A stretch of DNA of 64,000 bases from the NCBI RefSeq assembly GCF_040537815.1, contig NZ_JBEWSZ010000003.1, positions 1 through 64,000 of the forward strand. Direction: 5' to 3'. Below are positions 49,715-59,367 of this stretch, one piece after another. The position numbers were made by a program, and so were the translations under genes. Every line of letters starts with the position of its first letter. Positions within the stretch are counted from its first letter, which is position 1. The notes below the pieces were generated by a model, which had not been told where the DNA came from, did not search any database, and was given only the letters and a program-made list of their open reading frames with translations. This DNA comes from Mesorhizobium shangrilense. Lineage in GTDB: Bacteria > Pseudomonadota > Alphaproteobacteria > Rhizobiales > Rhizobiaceae.

Positions 49715-50731
49715 ATGGAGAACGAGATGATAGGACCGCGATCCCAGATGATCGGTTCGGGCGAGGATCGGTTCGTCGTTTCTCGACGGCGTACCGGTTT
49801 TGGCGATTGCATGTGGTCGCTAGCGGCAGCTTGGTCCTACGCGCAGCGGACAGGGCGGACGCTAGCGATAGATTGGCGTGGCTCCTGTTATCTCGATCAA
49901 CCCTTCACGAATGCGTTTCCGATGTTCTTCGAGCCAATTCAAGACATCGCTGGCGTACCGGTTATTTGCGACGATCAAATCAACGAGCTCTCATTGCCTG
50001 GGCCTTTCTTCCCGCCGTGGTGGAATAAGCCATCGATCGACTGCGTTTTCCGCCCAGATGAACAGATTTTCCGAGAACGTGAAGAGCTGAGAGAGCTTTT
50101 CGAGGCCCAAAGTGACACTGAAGCCAACACAGTAGTATGCGATGCTTGCTTGATGTGGCGTTGCGATGTGGATGCCGAACGACAGATTTTTCGGAGTATC
50201 AAACCGAGGCCTGAAATTGAAGCTCGGATTGACGCCATCTACCAGGAGCACTTCAAGGAGCATAGCATAATCGGGGTGCATGTCCGGCACGGCAACGGCG
50301 AAGATATTATGGAGCACGCTCCCTACTGGGCTGATCCGGCACTCGCCTTCCGGCAGGTATGCACGGCCATTCGCAAGGCTAAAGCGCTACCGCATTCAAG
50401 ACCTGTGAAGGTGTTATTGTGTACTGACAGTGCGCAGGTGCATCATGACTTGTCTGGCGTGTTTCCCGATCTTTTCACTATTCCAAAACACTTCCAAGCG
50501 GATCGGGCCGGGCCACTACACAGCGCGGCACTGGGCGTTAACGGCGGTTTTTCTGCGCTCGTCGAGATGTACCTCCTTGGGCGGTGCGATACCGTCATTC
50601 GCTTTCCGCCGACCAGCGCCTTCTCGCGCTATGCCCGCCTCTTCGCGCCACGTATTATTGAATTCGATTTGAACGAACCGGGTCGTTTGAGCTTAATTGA
50701 CAACTCCTCCGAACATCTCCCGACTTGGTGA
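49715..50731 (+). CDS. nodZ: NodZ alpha-1,6-fucosyltransferase
   Basis: NodZ adds fucose from GDP-fucose to C6 of the reducing-end GlcNAc of the Nod factor. Conserved stretches are RRRTGFGDCMWSLAAAWSYAQ, the donor-site HVRHGNGED and FPPTSAFSRYA. The product is 338 residues from ATG 49715; ATG 49727 is also possible. It is downstream of nodIJ in the same direction. Confidence 0.95.
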   Translation: MENEMIGPRSQMIGSGEDRFVVSRRRTGFGDCMWSLAAAWSYAQRTGRTLAIDWRGSCYLDQPFTNAFPMFFEPIQDIAGVPVICDDQINELSLPGPFFPPWWNKPSIDCVFRPDEQIFREREELRELFEAQSDTEANTVVCDACLMWRCDVDAERQIFRSIKPRPEIEARIDAIYQEHFKEHSIIGVHVRHGNGEDIMEHAPYWADPALAFRQVCTAIRKAKALPHSRPVKVLLCTDSAQVHHDLSGVFPDLFTIPKHFQADRAGPLHSAALGVNGGFSALVEMYLLGRCDTVIRFPPTSAFSRYARLFAPRIIEFDLNEPGRLSLIDNSSEHLPTW

Positions 50732-50906
50732 TAGTCTTGGCACCCCGTCGACTCTGGTTCTGATGGGTGGAGGCCCCTCGGCGATTCGGCGCTTTTGGTT
50801 TTCCGGCGACACCAAGACCCGCCAGAAGAGGCGGAAAGCGAGAGTAAGCCATTGTGCCTATTGTCGAACTCCGGTCCCCTGTTTGCCTGGAGCCGCCTGA
50901 CCCGTG

Positions 50907-52424
50907 ATGATCAAATCCGTTGACGAGGCCCGACCCAACAGCTTCGAGTTTGAAACTTCGGCGCTGATCAAACCGTCCGGCTTTCGCGAATACGATGCCC
51001 GCTGGTGGTTCGGCCAAACGGGTTCGGCGGAGCCGCCGGAGCTCAACCTGATCGGCGTCCAGGCGCTCGGCATGGGGCTCGGCACGCTGATCCGCCGTCT
51101 CGGTGCCGGACCCGACATCGTCACCGGGCATGATTTCCGTTCCTATTCGCTTGGCATCAAGCTGGCGCTGGTCTCTGGGCTGATGGCCGCCGGAGCAAAG
51201 GTGAGGGATATCGGCCTGGCGCTGTCGCCGATGGCCTATTTCGCCCAGTTCGCCTTCGACACCCCCTCGGTCGCCATGGTCACTGCCTCGCACAACGAGA
51301 ATGGCTGGACCGGTGTCAAGATGGGCGCGGCGCGGCCGCTGACCTTCGGCCCCGATGAAATGAGCGCGCTGAAGGCGATCGTGCTGGCCGGTGACTTCGA
51401 TCTTGCCGGCGGCGGTTCCTATAACTTCATCCGCGATTTTCGCGCGACCTATCTCGACGATCTGATCCGCGACAAGCGCATCACGCGAAAGCTGAAAGTG
51501 GTCGCCGCTTGCGGCAACGGCACCGCCGGCGCCTTTGCGCCGGAAGCGCTGCAGCGCATCGGCTGCGAGGTCATCCCGCTCGATGTCGAGCTCGACCACA
51601 CTTTCCCGCGCTACAACCCCAATCCCGAGGACATGAAGATGCTGCATGCCATCAGGGACAAGGTGCTGGAGACCGGCGCCGATGTCGGGCTCGGCTTCGA
51701 CGGCGATGGCGACCGTTGCGGTGTCGTCGACAATGAAGGCAACGAGATTTTTGCCGACAAGGTCGGCGTCATGCTCGCGCGCGATATTTCGCTGCTCCAC
51801 CCGGGCTCGACCTTCGTCGTCGACGTCAAGTCTACTGGCCTGTTCAACACCGACGCAGTGCTGCGCGCCAATGGCGCCGTCACCGACTACTGGAAGACCG
51901 GCCACTCCTACATCAAGCGCCGCGTCGCCGAGCTCGGCGCTGTCGCCGGCTTCGAAAAGTCAGGCCATTTCTTCTTCAACCCGCCGATCGGGCGCGGCTA
52001 CGACGACGGGCTGGTCACGGCAATCGCCATCTGCCAGATGCTGGACCGCAGTCCCAGCAGTTCGATGGCCGATCTCTACCGCGCATTGCCGCTGACCTTC
52101 GGCACGCCGACCATGTCGCCGCACTGCGCCGACGATGTGAAGTATGGTTTGGTCGAGCGAGTGGTTGCCGATTTTCAGGCGATGCAGCGCGATGGCGCCA
52201 GCTTCGCTGGCCAGAAGATCGTTGACCTGATCACCGTCAACGGCGTACGCGTCGTCGCCGAGGACGGCACCTGGGGGCTGGTGCGCGCCTCGTCGAACAA
52301 GCCGGAGCTTGTCGTCGTCGTCGAAAGCCCGGTGTCGTCGGATCGTCGCCGGCAGATGTTCGACGCCGTTGACGCGGTGCTGCGTCGCAGCCCCGAAGTC
52401 GGCCCCTACAACCAGACTTTTTGA
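50907..52424 (+). CDS. noeK: NoeK phosphomannomutase
   Basis: NoeK turns mannose-6-phosphate into mannose-1-phosphate on the way to GDP-fucose. The phosphoserine loop is TASHNENG, the metal loop LGFDGDGDRCG and a sugar-binding loop GFEKSGHFFF. ATG 50907 is used; GTG 50904 is one codon earlier. Length is about 505 residues. noeJ follows 10 bases after the stop. Confidence 0.93.
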   Translation: MIKSVDEARPNSFEFETSALIKPSGFREYDARWWFGQTGSAEPPELNLIGVQALGMGLGTLIRRLGAGPDIVTGHDFRSYSLGIKLALVSGLMAAGAKVRDIGLALSPMAYFAQFAFDTPSVAMVTASHNENGWTGVKMGAARPLTFGPDEMSALKAIVLAGDFDLAGGGSYNFIRDFRATYLDDLIRDKRITRKLKVVAACGNGTAGAFAPEALQRIGCEVIPLDVELDHTFPRYNPNPEDMKMLHAIRDKVLETGADVGLGFDGDGDRCGVVDNEGNEIFADKVGVMLARDISLLHPGSTFVVDVKSTGLFNTDAVLRANGAVTDYWKTGHSYIKRRVAELGAVAGFEKSGHFFFNPPIGRGYDDGLVTAIAICQMLDRSPSSSMADLYRALPLTFGTPTMSPHCADDVKYGLVERVVADFQAMQRDGASFAGQKIVDLITVNGVRVVAEDGTWGLVRASSNKPELVVVVESPVSSDRRRQMFDAVDAVLRRSPEVGPYNQTF

Positions 52425-52434
52425 CAGGGCGTCC

Positions 52435-54674
52435 ATGACCGAGCGGATCGTCAGTTTTGTCATGAGCGGCGGCGTCGGCTCGCGGCTCTGGCCGCTGTCG
52501 CGCCAGGACAATCCCAAGCAGTTCCACGACTTTTCCGGCGATGGTTCGATGCTGGCCAAGACGTTGCGCCGGCTGACTGCAAGACCTAATGGCGAAACAC
52601 CGATCTTCCTGATCGCCTCGGAGCGGCATGCAGACCGCGTCCATGCCGATCTCGCCGGCCTCGACCTTTCCGGGGGCGGGCCGCTGTTCGAGCCGACCGG
52701 CCGTAACACGGCGGCCGCTGTCGCGCTGGCCAGCCTGCGCACGCTCTCCGAATATGGCGACGAGTTGGTGCTGGTGGTGCCCTCCGACCATGAGATTTCG
52801 ACGCCTCGACAGTTCTGGGAGAGCATCGAGGCGGGCGCAGCGGCGGCCAGCGCCGGCCGGCTGGTGGTGTTCGGCATCAAGCCGACGCAGCCCGAAACAG
52901 GTTACGGCTATATCGAGGTCGCGACCGACCGGGACGGCGTGTTCGATGTCTCGCGCTTCGTCGAGAAGCCCGATCTTGCAACGGCCCAGACCTATCTCGA
53001 GGCCGGTAATTTCTACTGGAATACCGGTATCTTCCTGTTTCGAGCCGGCGCCATGCGCGATGCCTTCGCCGCTTTCGCGCCGAAAATCTGGCAGGCGACC
53101 GAAGCCGCCTACAAGTCGGCGACCAGCGATCTGTCCGGCCTCTATATGCCGCTGGAACTCTATTCGGCCATCCCTTCGACTTCGATCGACTACGCCGTCA
53201 TGGAGCGTGCGAAGGATATCGCCATGGTGCCTGCCGGCTTCCGCTGGAACGATCTAGGCTCCTGGCAATCGCTGCTCGATGTCGGCCCCTCAGACAAAGA
53301 GGGAAACGTCATCGTCGGCGACGTCGTCGCCATCGATTGCGAGAACTCCTATATCCGCAGCGACGGTCGCCTGGTGTCGGCGATCGGGATGAGGGACGTC
53401 GCCATCGTCACGACGGTGGACGCTATCTTCGTTGCGCCGGTCAGCCACAGCCAGCACGTCAAGAAGATCGTCGAGCAGTTGGAAAAATCCGGCCGGTTGG
53501 AGACGAGGTTCACGCCGGCGCATGACCGCGTCATCGACAGCGGTGCCTGGCGCCGTCGCGTACATCACTGGCTGTTCGAGGAGACGCTGCCGCTGTGGTC
53601 GACATTGGGCGTCGATGAGCGCCACGGCGGCTTCCACGAGGCGCTGGCCTTCGACGGCTCGCCGCTGATGAAGCCGAAACGCATGCGCACGCAGGCGCGC
53701 CAGGTCTACGCCTTCGCGGTCGCCAAGGCGCGCGGCTGGGACGGCCCGGCCGAGCGGCTGATCGCCCACGGCATTGACTTCATGGCCGGAAAGGGTCGCA
53801 CCGATAGAGGCGGCTGGGTGCGCACGCTCAATGTCGACGGCTCGGTCGCCGATCCGGTTGAGGACGCCTACGATCATTCCTGCGTGCTCTTGGCGTTGGC
53901 GCATGCCCATATGTCCAACCATCCCGATGCCTTGCGGCTCGGCGAAGAGACTTTCGCTTTTCTTGATGCGCATCTCGAGGACAGCCGCATGACCGGTTCC
54001 TCGAAACCTTGGACGGTATGGGCGAACGGCGCTCCAACCCGCATATGCATCTGCTCGAAGCCTTCCTCGCTTGGCACCGGGCGACTGGCGAGCGCGCCCA
54101 TCTGCGCCGTGCCTCGCGCATCATCGATCTCTTCCGCAGCCATTTCTTCGATGCCGAAAGCTGGACTGTCGGCGAATATTTCGACGACGGCTGGAAGTCG
54201 GCAAACAGCGAGAAAGCCACCTGGACCGAGCCCGGCCATCATTTCGAATGGGCTTCGCTGCTGGTCGATTTCGCCGACCGCAGTGGCCAGACTGAACTCA
54301 CCGACTTTGCCCGCAAGCTATATGCCTCGGCCGTCGCCAACGGCCTCAACCGCGCTACCGGCCTTGCCTACGGCGCCGTATCGCGGCAGGGCCTGCCGCT
54401 CGACCGGGTGTCGCGCAGCTGGCCGCAGGCAGAAGCGATCAAGGCGGCGATCGCGCTCGATGGTTCAGGCGGGCCCGACCTTAAGCCGGAGATCGAGGAG
54501 CGTGTCGGCCGCCTGTTTCGCTGGCACATCGACCCAGCGCCGCTCGGCCTGTGGATAGACCGCATCGACGAACGCGGCCGCTCGCTGGCGTCAGATGTGC
54601 CGGCCAGCATCTTCTATCATTTGGTCTGCGCACTGACTCAGTACCTGGACGGCACGGTAGAGAGGGAGAGCTGA
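52435..54674 (+). pseudogene. noeJ: noeJ, mannose-1-phosphate guanylyltransferase fused to an isomerase-type domain, frameshifted
   Basis: NoeJ makes GDP-mannose. The N-terminal domain (about 1-355) is intact, with VMSGGVGSRLWPLSRQDNPKQF and FVEKPDLATA. A second domain of the phosphomannose isomerase/AGE type starts near residue 370. Near base 53997 one base is missing: the frame reads MTGSSKPW, while the shifted frame reads FLETLDGMGERRSNPHMH and continues the domain to 54674. The original frame runs on to a stop at 54556-54558. The guanylyltransferase may still work. A sequencing error is the alternative. Confidence 0.85.
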
Positions 54675-54679
54675 GGGGC

Positions 54680-55423
54680 TGGAGTTGCCGATCTCCCCCG
54701 CAAAGCATTCCCACGGTGACGGCCGCCTTGCTGAGGTAGCCCTGAAATCTGCGAGCCTGGTGCAAGCACTGACGAAGCAGACGCGCTATACCGCCAAGCT
54801 GGTGGTCCAGCTCCGCGACGCGCGAAGCGATAAGGCCTCGGCGCTCGGCGCCTTGATCTCTTCTTCCACAGCGACGACAACCGCATCGAGGCGATCCGCG
54901 TCGGCACGGCGCAGCCCCTGCGCGAGCCGAAGTGCCCGGCCCCTCCACTCCGACAAGATCGCCAAGGTCGATTCCGGCATCGGCATCGAACGCCTTGGGG
55001 CGACAATCACCGAGCCACTCGTTTCTGACACGCTCTTCACCGCTCGTTGCGGAGCAGAAGGCGGACGTTTCCACTCTCATCGATTCGATCGCCAATCGCA
55101 TCGGCGCGGATCGTCTTTGGCGCATGGTGCCCGTTGAGCGGCGTGCCGGAACGACCCGTAAGGCGCATGGCGACGGCACGAATATCGATGACACCTGGCC
55201 CGGTGATTTGGCCGCGGCCGGCACGCCTCCTGCCCAGGCCGGAGGCGATCGAGACGGTGGCTGCTTCCGCCCGATCACCGTTCCGTCCCCTTTACCTGGC
55301 GCGGCGTGCGCCGAGGCGCAAATTAGGCCGACGGCCCAGAACACATTTCGGGCGAGTGGTAGAAGCGTGACGCCTAGCGACGCCGCCGTCTGCGATTATT
55401 TCCGCGTCGAGGACGAAATTTAG
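54680..55423 (+). pseudogene. imuB: imuB-like (DNA polymerase Y family) 3' remnant
   Basis: Pieces of the ImuB C-terminal half can be read in several frames: ALDLFFHSDDNRIEAIRVGT, then NRIGADRLWRMVPVE, WPRPARLLPRPEAIE and DYFRVEDE. ImuB is part of a mutagenic repair set (ImuA, ImuB, DnaE2) that is common in rhizobia, some copies being on plasmids or islands. Frameshifts and the missing N-terminal half make this a relic. It separates noeJ from nod box 3. Confidence 0.65.
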
Positions 55424-55451
55424 GTCAAGCCGTTGAAGCTTGTCCGCGGCT

Positions 55452-55500
55452 ATCCAACTCGTGGATGCGCTTCATCGAAACAAACGATTTCACCAATCTT
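55452..55500 (+). promoter_or_regulatory. nod box 3 (nolK)
   Basis: The element starts ATCCAACTCGTGGATG and ends ACGATTTCACCAATCTT. The following ~220 bases resemble the leader after nod box 2. nolK starts 290 bases later. Confidence 0.9.
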
Positions 55501-55790
55501 GCGGAACGTTGCATAGGAACAATTCAAGGATGGGCCCTAAGAATAGTTATTAGTATTCGCGCTCGCTCCGAGGAGTGTTTTCTCGTGTACGCCGAACATC
55601 ACCGAGGCGCATGTCCATGCGGCCGGGTTCTTCCGCGCTCTGCGCAAGCTACATCGCGTTGGCTCGACGCGACGAGGTTCCCCAAGTGCATAGGCGCTTA
55701 CCCGATTTCTCTGGCAGCCGGCGGTGAACGTGACATGCAGGCTGCCCAGCTCCATCCGAAATACAAACGTAAGCAGATGAGAATGAAGAC

Positions 55791-56744
55791 ATGAAAAAAG
55801 TCTATGTAGCGGGCCATCGCGGCCTTGTTGGATCCGCCACAGTGAGAGCCCTCGCGGCCTTAGAATCGTATGAAATAATAACGCGGACCCACGACGAACT
55901 GGATCTCTCCGATCGGACCGCGACCCGCGAGTTCTTTATGTCGCAAAGACCGGATTACGTCATTATGTGCGCCGCAAAGGTTGGTGGAATTCTTGCCAAC
56001 GCAAGCTTTCCGGTTGATTTCCTTCACAACAATCTCGCGATTCAAGTCAGCGTTTTTGATGCCGCCCACGCATCCGGCGTTGAGCGGATGATCTTTCTTG
56101 GTAGCTCGTGTATCTACCCACGGGATTGCCCGCAACCGATACGAGAGGACTACCTTCTGTCCGGTCCGCTTGAAGCGACAAATCGACCCTACGCTTTGGC
56201 AAAGATAGCCGGCGTTGAATCATGCTGGTCTTTCAACCGACAGTACCGGACGCGCTATCTCGCGTTGATGCCGACCAACTTGTACGGTCCCGGAGATAAT
56301 TATCACCCCGACAACTCTCACGTTCTGCCCGCTCTGATGCGACGTTTTCATCAGGCCAGAATGAACGGTGACTCCTCGGTCGTGGTTTGGGGATCCGGAG
56401 GGCCCCAGCGAGAGTTCATGTACTCTTTGGATATAGGGGATGCCATTGCATTCCTGCTTGGCCTGCCGGATTCGGATTTTGGCGCCTTGACGGCTCCCGC
56501 GACCGCGCCGCTGATCAATGTTGGCGTTGGAGAGGACGTTACAATTCGCGAACTGGCGGAACTGATTAAGACGACGCTCAGCTACGAGGGCGATTTGGTG
56601 TTCGACACGACGAAGCCAGACGGCACACCGCGCAAGCTGCTGGACGTATCGCGCTTGCATACTCTTGGCTGGAAAGCCAAAACGTCTCTTGGTGTCGGGT
56701 TGCAAGCGACGTACGAGGATTTTCTCCGCCATCATAAAGCTTGA
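55791..56744 (+). CDS. nolK: NolK GDP-fucose synthase
   Basis: NolK epimerises and reduces GDP-4-keto-6-deoxymannose to GDP-fucose, the donor for NodZ. The 317-residue short-chain dehydrogenase has a Rossmann start VYVAGHRGLVGSAT, the Ser in GSSCIYP and the Tyr-Lys pair in YALAKIAG. It is alone behind nod box 3. The 4,6-dehydratase (noeL) that makes its substrate is not in this window. Confidence 0.95.
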   Translation: MKKVYVAGHRGLVGSATVRALAALESYEIITRTHDELDLSDRTATREFFMSQRPDYVIMCAAKVGGILANASFPVDFLHNNLAIQVSVFDAAHASGVERMIFLGSSCIYPRDCPQPIREDYLLSGPLEATNRPYALAKIAGVESCWSFNRQYRTRYLALMPTNLYGPGDNYHPDNSHVLPALMRRFHQARMNGDSSVVVWGSGGPQREFMYSLDIGDAIAFLLGLPDSDFGALTAPATAPLINVGVGEDVTIRELAELIKTTLSYEGDLVFDTTKPDGTPRKLLDVSRLHTLGWKAKTSLGVGLQATYEDFLRHHKA

Positions 56745-57690
56745 CGTTGATGCTCACAGCCTGGCTGGCTGCATGTTCGATCTGGTTCCAACTTTCCTGC
56801 GCCATTCAAATCTGGCATTGCCGCCGCGAGAGGTGCGTGAAGCACTTATATACCGGCTAACGGCCTGGTTCGCCCAAATTAGGCCGCTAGCACACGCCAG
56901 GGACATCATCGTGGGCATATTGCGGACGGCGACCGGCGTGGGACCGCGTGCGACCTGCCACGACGTTGAAGGCGGCAGGACTCCGGGTTCACGGCGCCGA
57001 CCGGCGCGGCCGGGAGCGCACCATGTTCGCATTGGCTCGCCTTATCCAAATTCAGGACGGAGGCGCCACCCGCCAAGTCCACTGTATGGCGCAGATGATC
57101 TGAAACGCGCTCAACGCCCGGCTGACGCGTCGAATCCTCAGATCCGATGCCCGGGCGACCAGCGTCGCCCGCCGCCACCAAAGAGGCCCGCAATTGCTAA
57201 CCCAAAACATGGTTCGCAATGGCCTACTGGAAGCAGCACGCCGCAATGCCGAGGTCGTGCAAGCTCTCGGTCTCGGAAAGGCCCCAGCGATCGACTCATC
57301 GTTCTGCGTGTTGGCGGTTTATCCGGATGCGCACGATTTCCGGTTGGACATGGCACAACGTCTAACTGAGAGATTGGCCGCGAGGTCCCGCCCTCGAGCA
57401 TTGGCAGATGCTAACGACAACATTGCTTACTGTCCCGGACCATACAGGGGCCAAAGCCCATGAAGCCGGAGGTCGGTGGTGCCCTTGCTGTCAATCGCCC
57501 TTAGCCGCCTTTGGCGAAGCCGTCGGAATGTCACCTCCGCGGAATGGGTCGAAGTCAGCGTTGTGTTTGCTCACTACACTGGGCCTGGAAGAAATGCGCC
57601 CTTAGTCCATCCTCGAAGCGTGATCGGATCCGCGTAAGCGCCACCCGGCGAACCGTAGTCCTCTCCCGGCCAATCACAGGGCGTGGCTTG
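56745..57690. other. stretch of about 950 bases, no gene recognised
   Basis: Open frames up to 234 codons exist, but their composition is Arg/Pro-rich as in antisense or junk frames of high-GC DNA, and I see no family features. It may be decayed mobile DNA between nolK and nod box 4. Confidence 0.3.
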
Positions 57691-57695
57691 CCATA

Positions 57696-57744
57696 CATCC
57701 ATCGTGCGGATGCGTTCCATCAATACAATCGATTTTACGAATTT
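57696..57744 (+). promoter_or_regulatory. nod box 4 (noeI, nolL)
   Basis: The element starts ATCCATCGTGCGGATG and contains CAATCGATTTTACGAATTT. A nodA remnant and then noeI follow. Confidence 0.88.
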
Positions 57745-57784
57745 TAGAGAATGCGGATATGAGTCGGCCGGGAGAACAGGTCTA

Positions 57785-57925
57785 CTGAGAATGCGAGCTG
57801 CCACTCGCCGACCAGTCAAACTGTCCAACTTCTTCCGAAAGATTCATGGACCGACCGGCGCGGTCGAGGCGGGATCATTCGAAACAAATCGCAGTTGGCT
57901 GGCGCTAGCCCCCGGAGTTCCGGTT
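57785..57925 (+). pseudogene. nodA: nodA 5' fragment behind nod box 4
   Basis: The DNA matches the beginning of nodA (the region coding for [15 protein letters not shown] and the following [10 protein letters not shown]), here read as SNFFRKIHGPTG and SFETNRSWLA. About 140 bases remain. The remnant shows that this nod box was copied together with the start of nodA. Confidence 0.75.
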
Positions 57926-57978
57926 GATACCTTCCAGGGATGTCGCGTGCGCAATTGAGGCGTTGAGGGTAAAGTTCG

Positions 57979-58650
57979 ATGGAAATACATATGCAGGAAC
58001 CGATCTCTTCATTAAAAGTACATCAGCATATCGTTTCACTACTGCAAAAACCCGATCCCGTCATCTTGGACATCGGCTGCAATGACGGAACCGATGCGCG
58101 ACGTTTTCTCAGGCTTTGCCCGAAGGCTCAGCTCTACTGCTTTGAGCCAGACCCTCGTGCGGCTGCTCGCTTTAAGAAAAACATGAATCCGTACCTGGAC
58201 AAGATGAAACTGTTTGAAATCGCGCTCAGCAACCGAAATGGCACGATTGATTTCCATCCAAGCAATGGAGAAGGAAGCGCAAAGGAATGGGACCAATCTG
58301 GCTCGATACGCCGACCCAAGAATCATCTTGTCGAACATGCTTGGGTTCGGTTCGATCGCCCCATCCCAGTTGAAACTCGAAGGCTTGACGACTGGTGCAG
58401 CGAAGCGAACCTGAACAAGATCGACTTCATCTGGATGGATGTGCAGGGAGCCGAGTCAGATGTCATTGCTGGCGGCAGACAGACCTTGAGCAACACGCGC
58501 TTTATCTACACGGAATATAGCGACCACGAGCTCTATGAAGGGCAGCTGTCCCTGCAAGCCATTCTTGATCTTTTGCCTTCGTTCGAATTGGTGACCCGCT
58601 ATCCACGCGGAGTGGAGGGCGATGTTTTGCTCAGGAATACGAGCCTCTAG
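57979..58650 (+). CDS. noeI: NoeI-like FkbM-family methyltransferase
   Basis: NoeI 2-O-methylates the fucose on the Nod factor in strain NGR234. The 223-residue product has an FkbM-type methyltransferase core: SAM-binding VILDIGCNDGTDARRFLR, acidic FEPDPRAAARF, and DFIWMDVQGAESDVIAGG. ATG 57979 has weak context; ATG 57991 is an alternative. It stands downstream of nod box 4, ahead of nolL. Confidence 0.85.
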   Translation: MEIHMQEPISSLKVHQHIVSLLQKPDPVILDIGCNDGTDARRFLRLCPKAQLYCFEPDPRAAARFKKNMNPYLDKMKLFEIALSNRNGTIDFHPSNGEGSAKEWDQSGSIRRPKNHLVEHAWVRFDRPIPVETRRLDDWCSEANLNKIDFIWMDVQGAESDVIAGGRQTLSNTRFIYTEYSDHELYEGQLSLQAILDLLPSFELVTRYPRGVEGDVLLRNTSL

Positions 58651-59367
58651 AACAGGCCCGTTCTGCTTCTGTCCTGCTGCAGCCCTCCATCCTCATTGGA
58701 GATCCACAAGCGGCTGGATTTGGGTGCGAGGATCGCACCGTGAGCGGTCGCAGCATGCTTGATTGGACCGAAGCCTTGGTGCCCTTGCAGATCCGCCGGA
58801 AACAGGTTCTGCGAGGCGAGGCAAGGGAAATTGGTCCCCGTGAAGGACTCCAACTTTCAGCTTTAGGCCACCTGAACCGCCGCCTTCGCCGAGCTCGATG
58901 AATCGAACGGAATCATGGATGAGCCGCCGCAAGGCATCTTTTCACTGACCAGGCGCAATCGCGAGAGGATGTTGCCACACATGATTTCGACCGCCGTTGC
59001 GCTCGACTTTTGCGACCAGGCATGGGGATTTCGTCCGCTCGGTTGCAGCCAGTGGGCCCTGGATACCGCCGCGATCCGCGCAAACATTCGATACTTTGCG
59101 CCGACTCTGGCGCGCTCGCCGTGCCCCTACCTAATACCCATCATTTCCAGCGAATATCCCAACGGCGGCGCCCTGTCGCCCGAGGAGAGCCCGGCACGTG
59201 CGGATCCAGAAAGCCTAAGCGCCGCTCGAGAGATCTCGCTTTCTCGCGAAAGCCTTGACTGTGAATGTGCACCGCTCCGTGAAATTAACCGGTCCAGCAA
59301 GTCACCAACCGGGAATCTTCCGTTAAGAACACCAGAGGGCGGAAAGTAGTGATCCGCGGGACAATGC
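58651..59367. other. stretch of about 700 bases between noeI and nolL, no gene recognised
   Basis: A 144-codon frame at 58915-59349 (MDEPPQGIFSLTRRNRERML) is open but matches nothing I know and lacks a clear ribosome site. No second nod box is visible, so nolL probably depends on read-through from nod box 4 or on a promoter I did not find. Confidence 0.3.

Noticed and set aside
50655..51905. 416-codon minus-strand frame opposite noeK
   Set aside because: noeK has phosphomannomutase motifs; the antisense frame has none.
56665..57369. 234-codon plus-strand frame after nolK
   Set aside because: It starts inside nolK in another frame, is Arg/Pro-rich, and matches no family I know.
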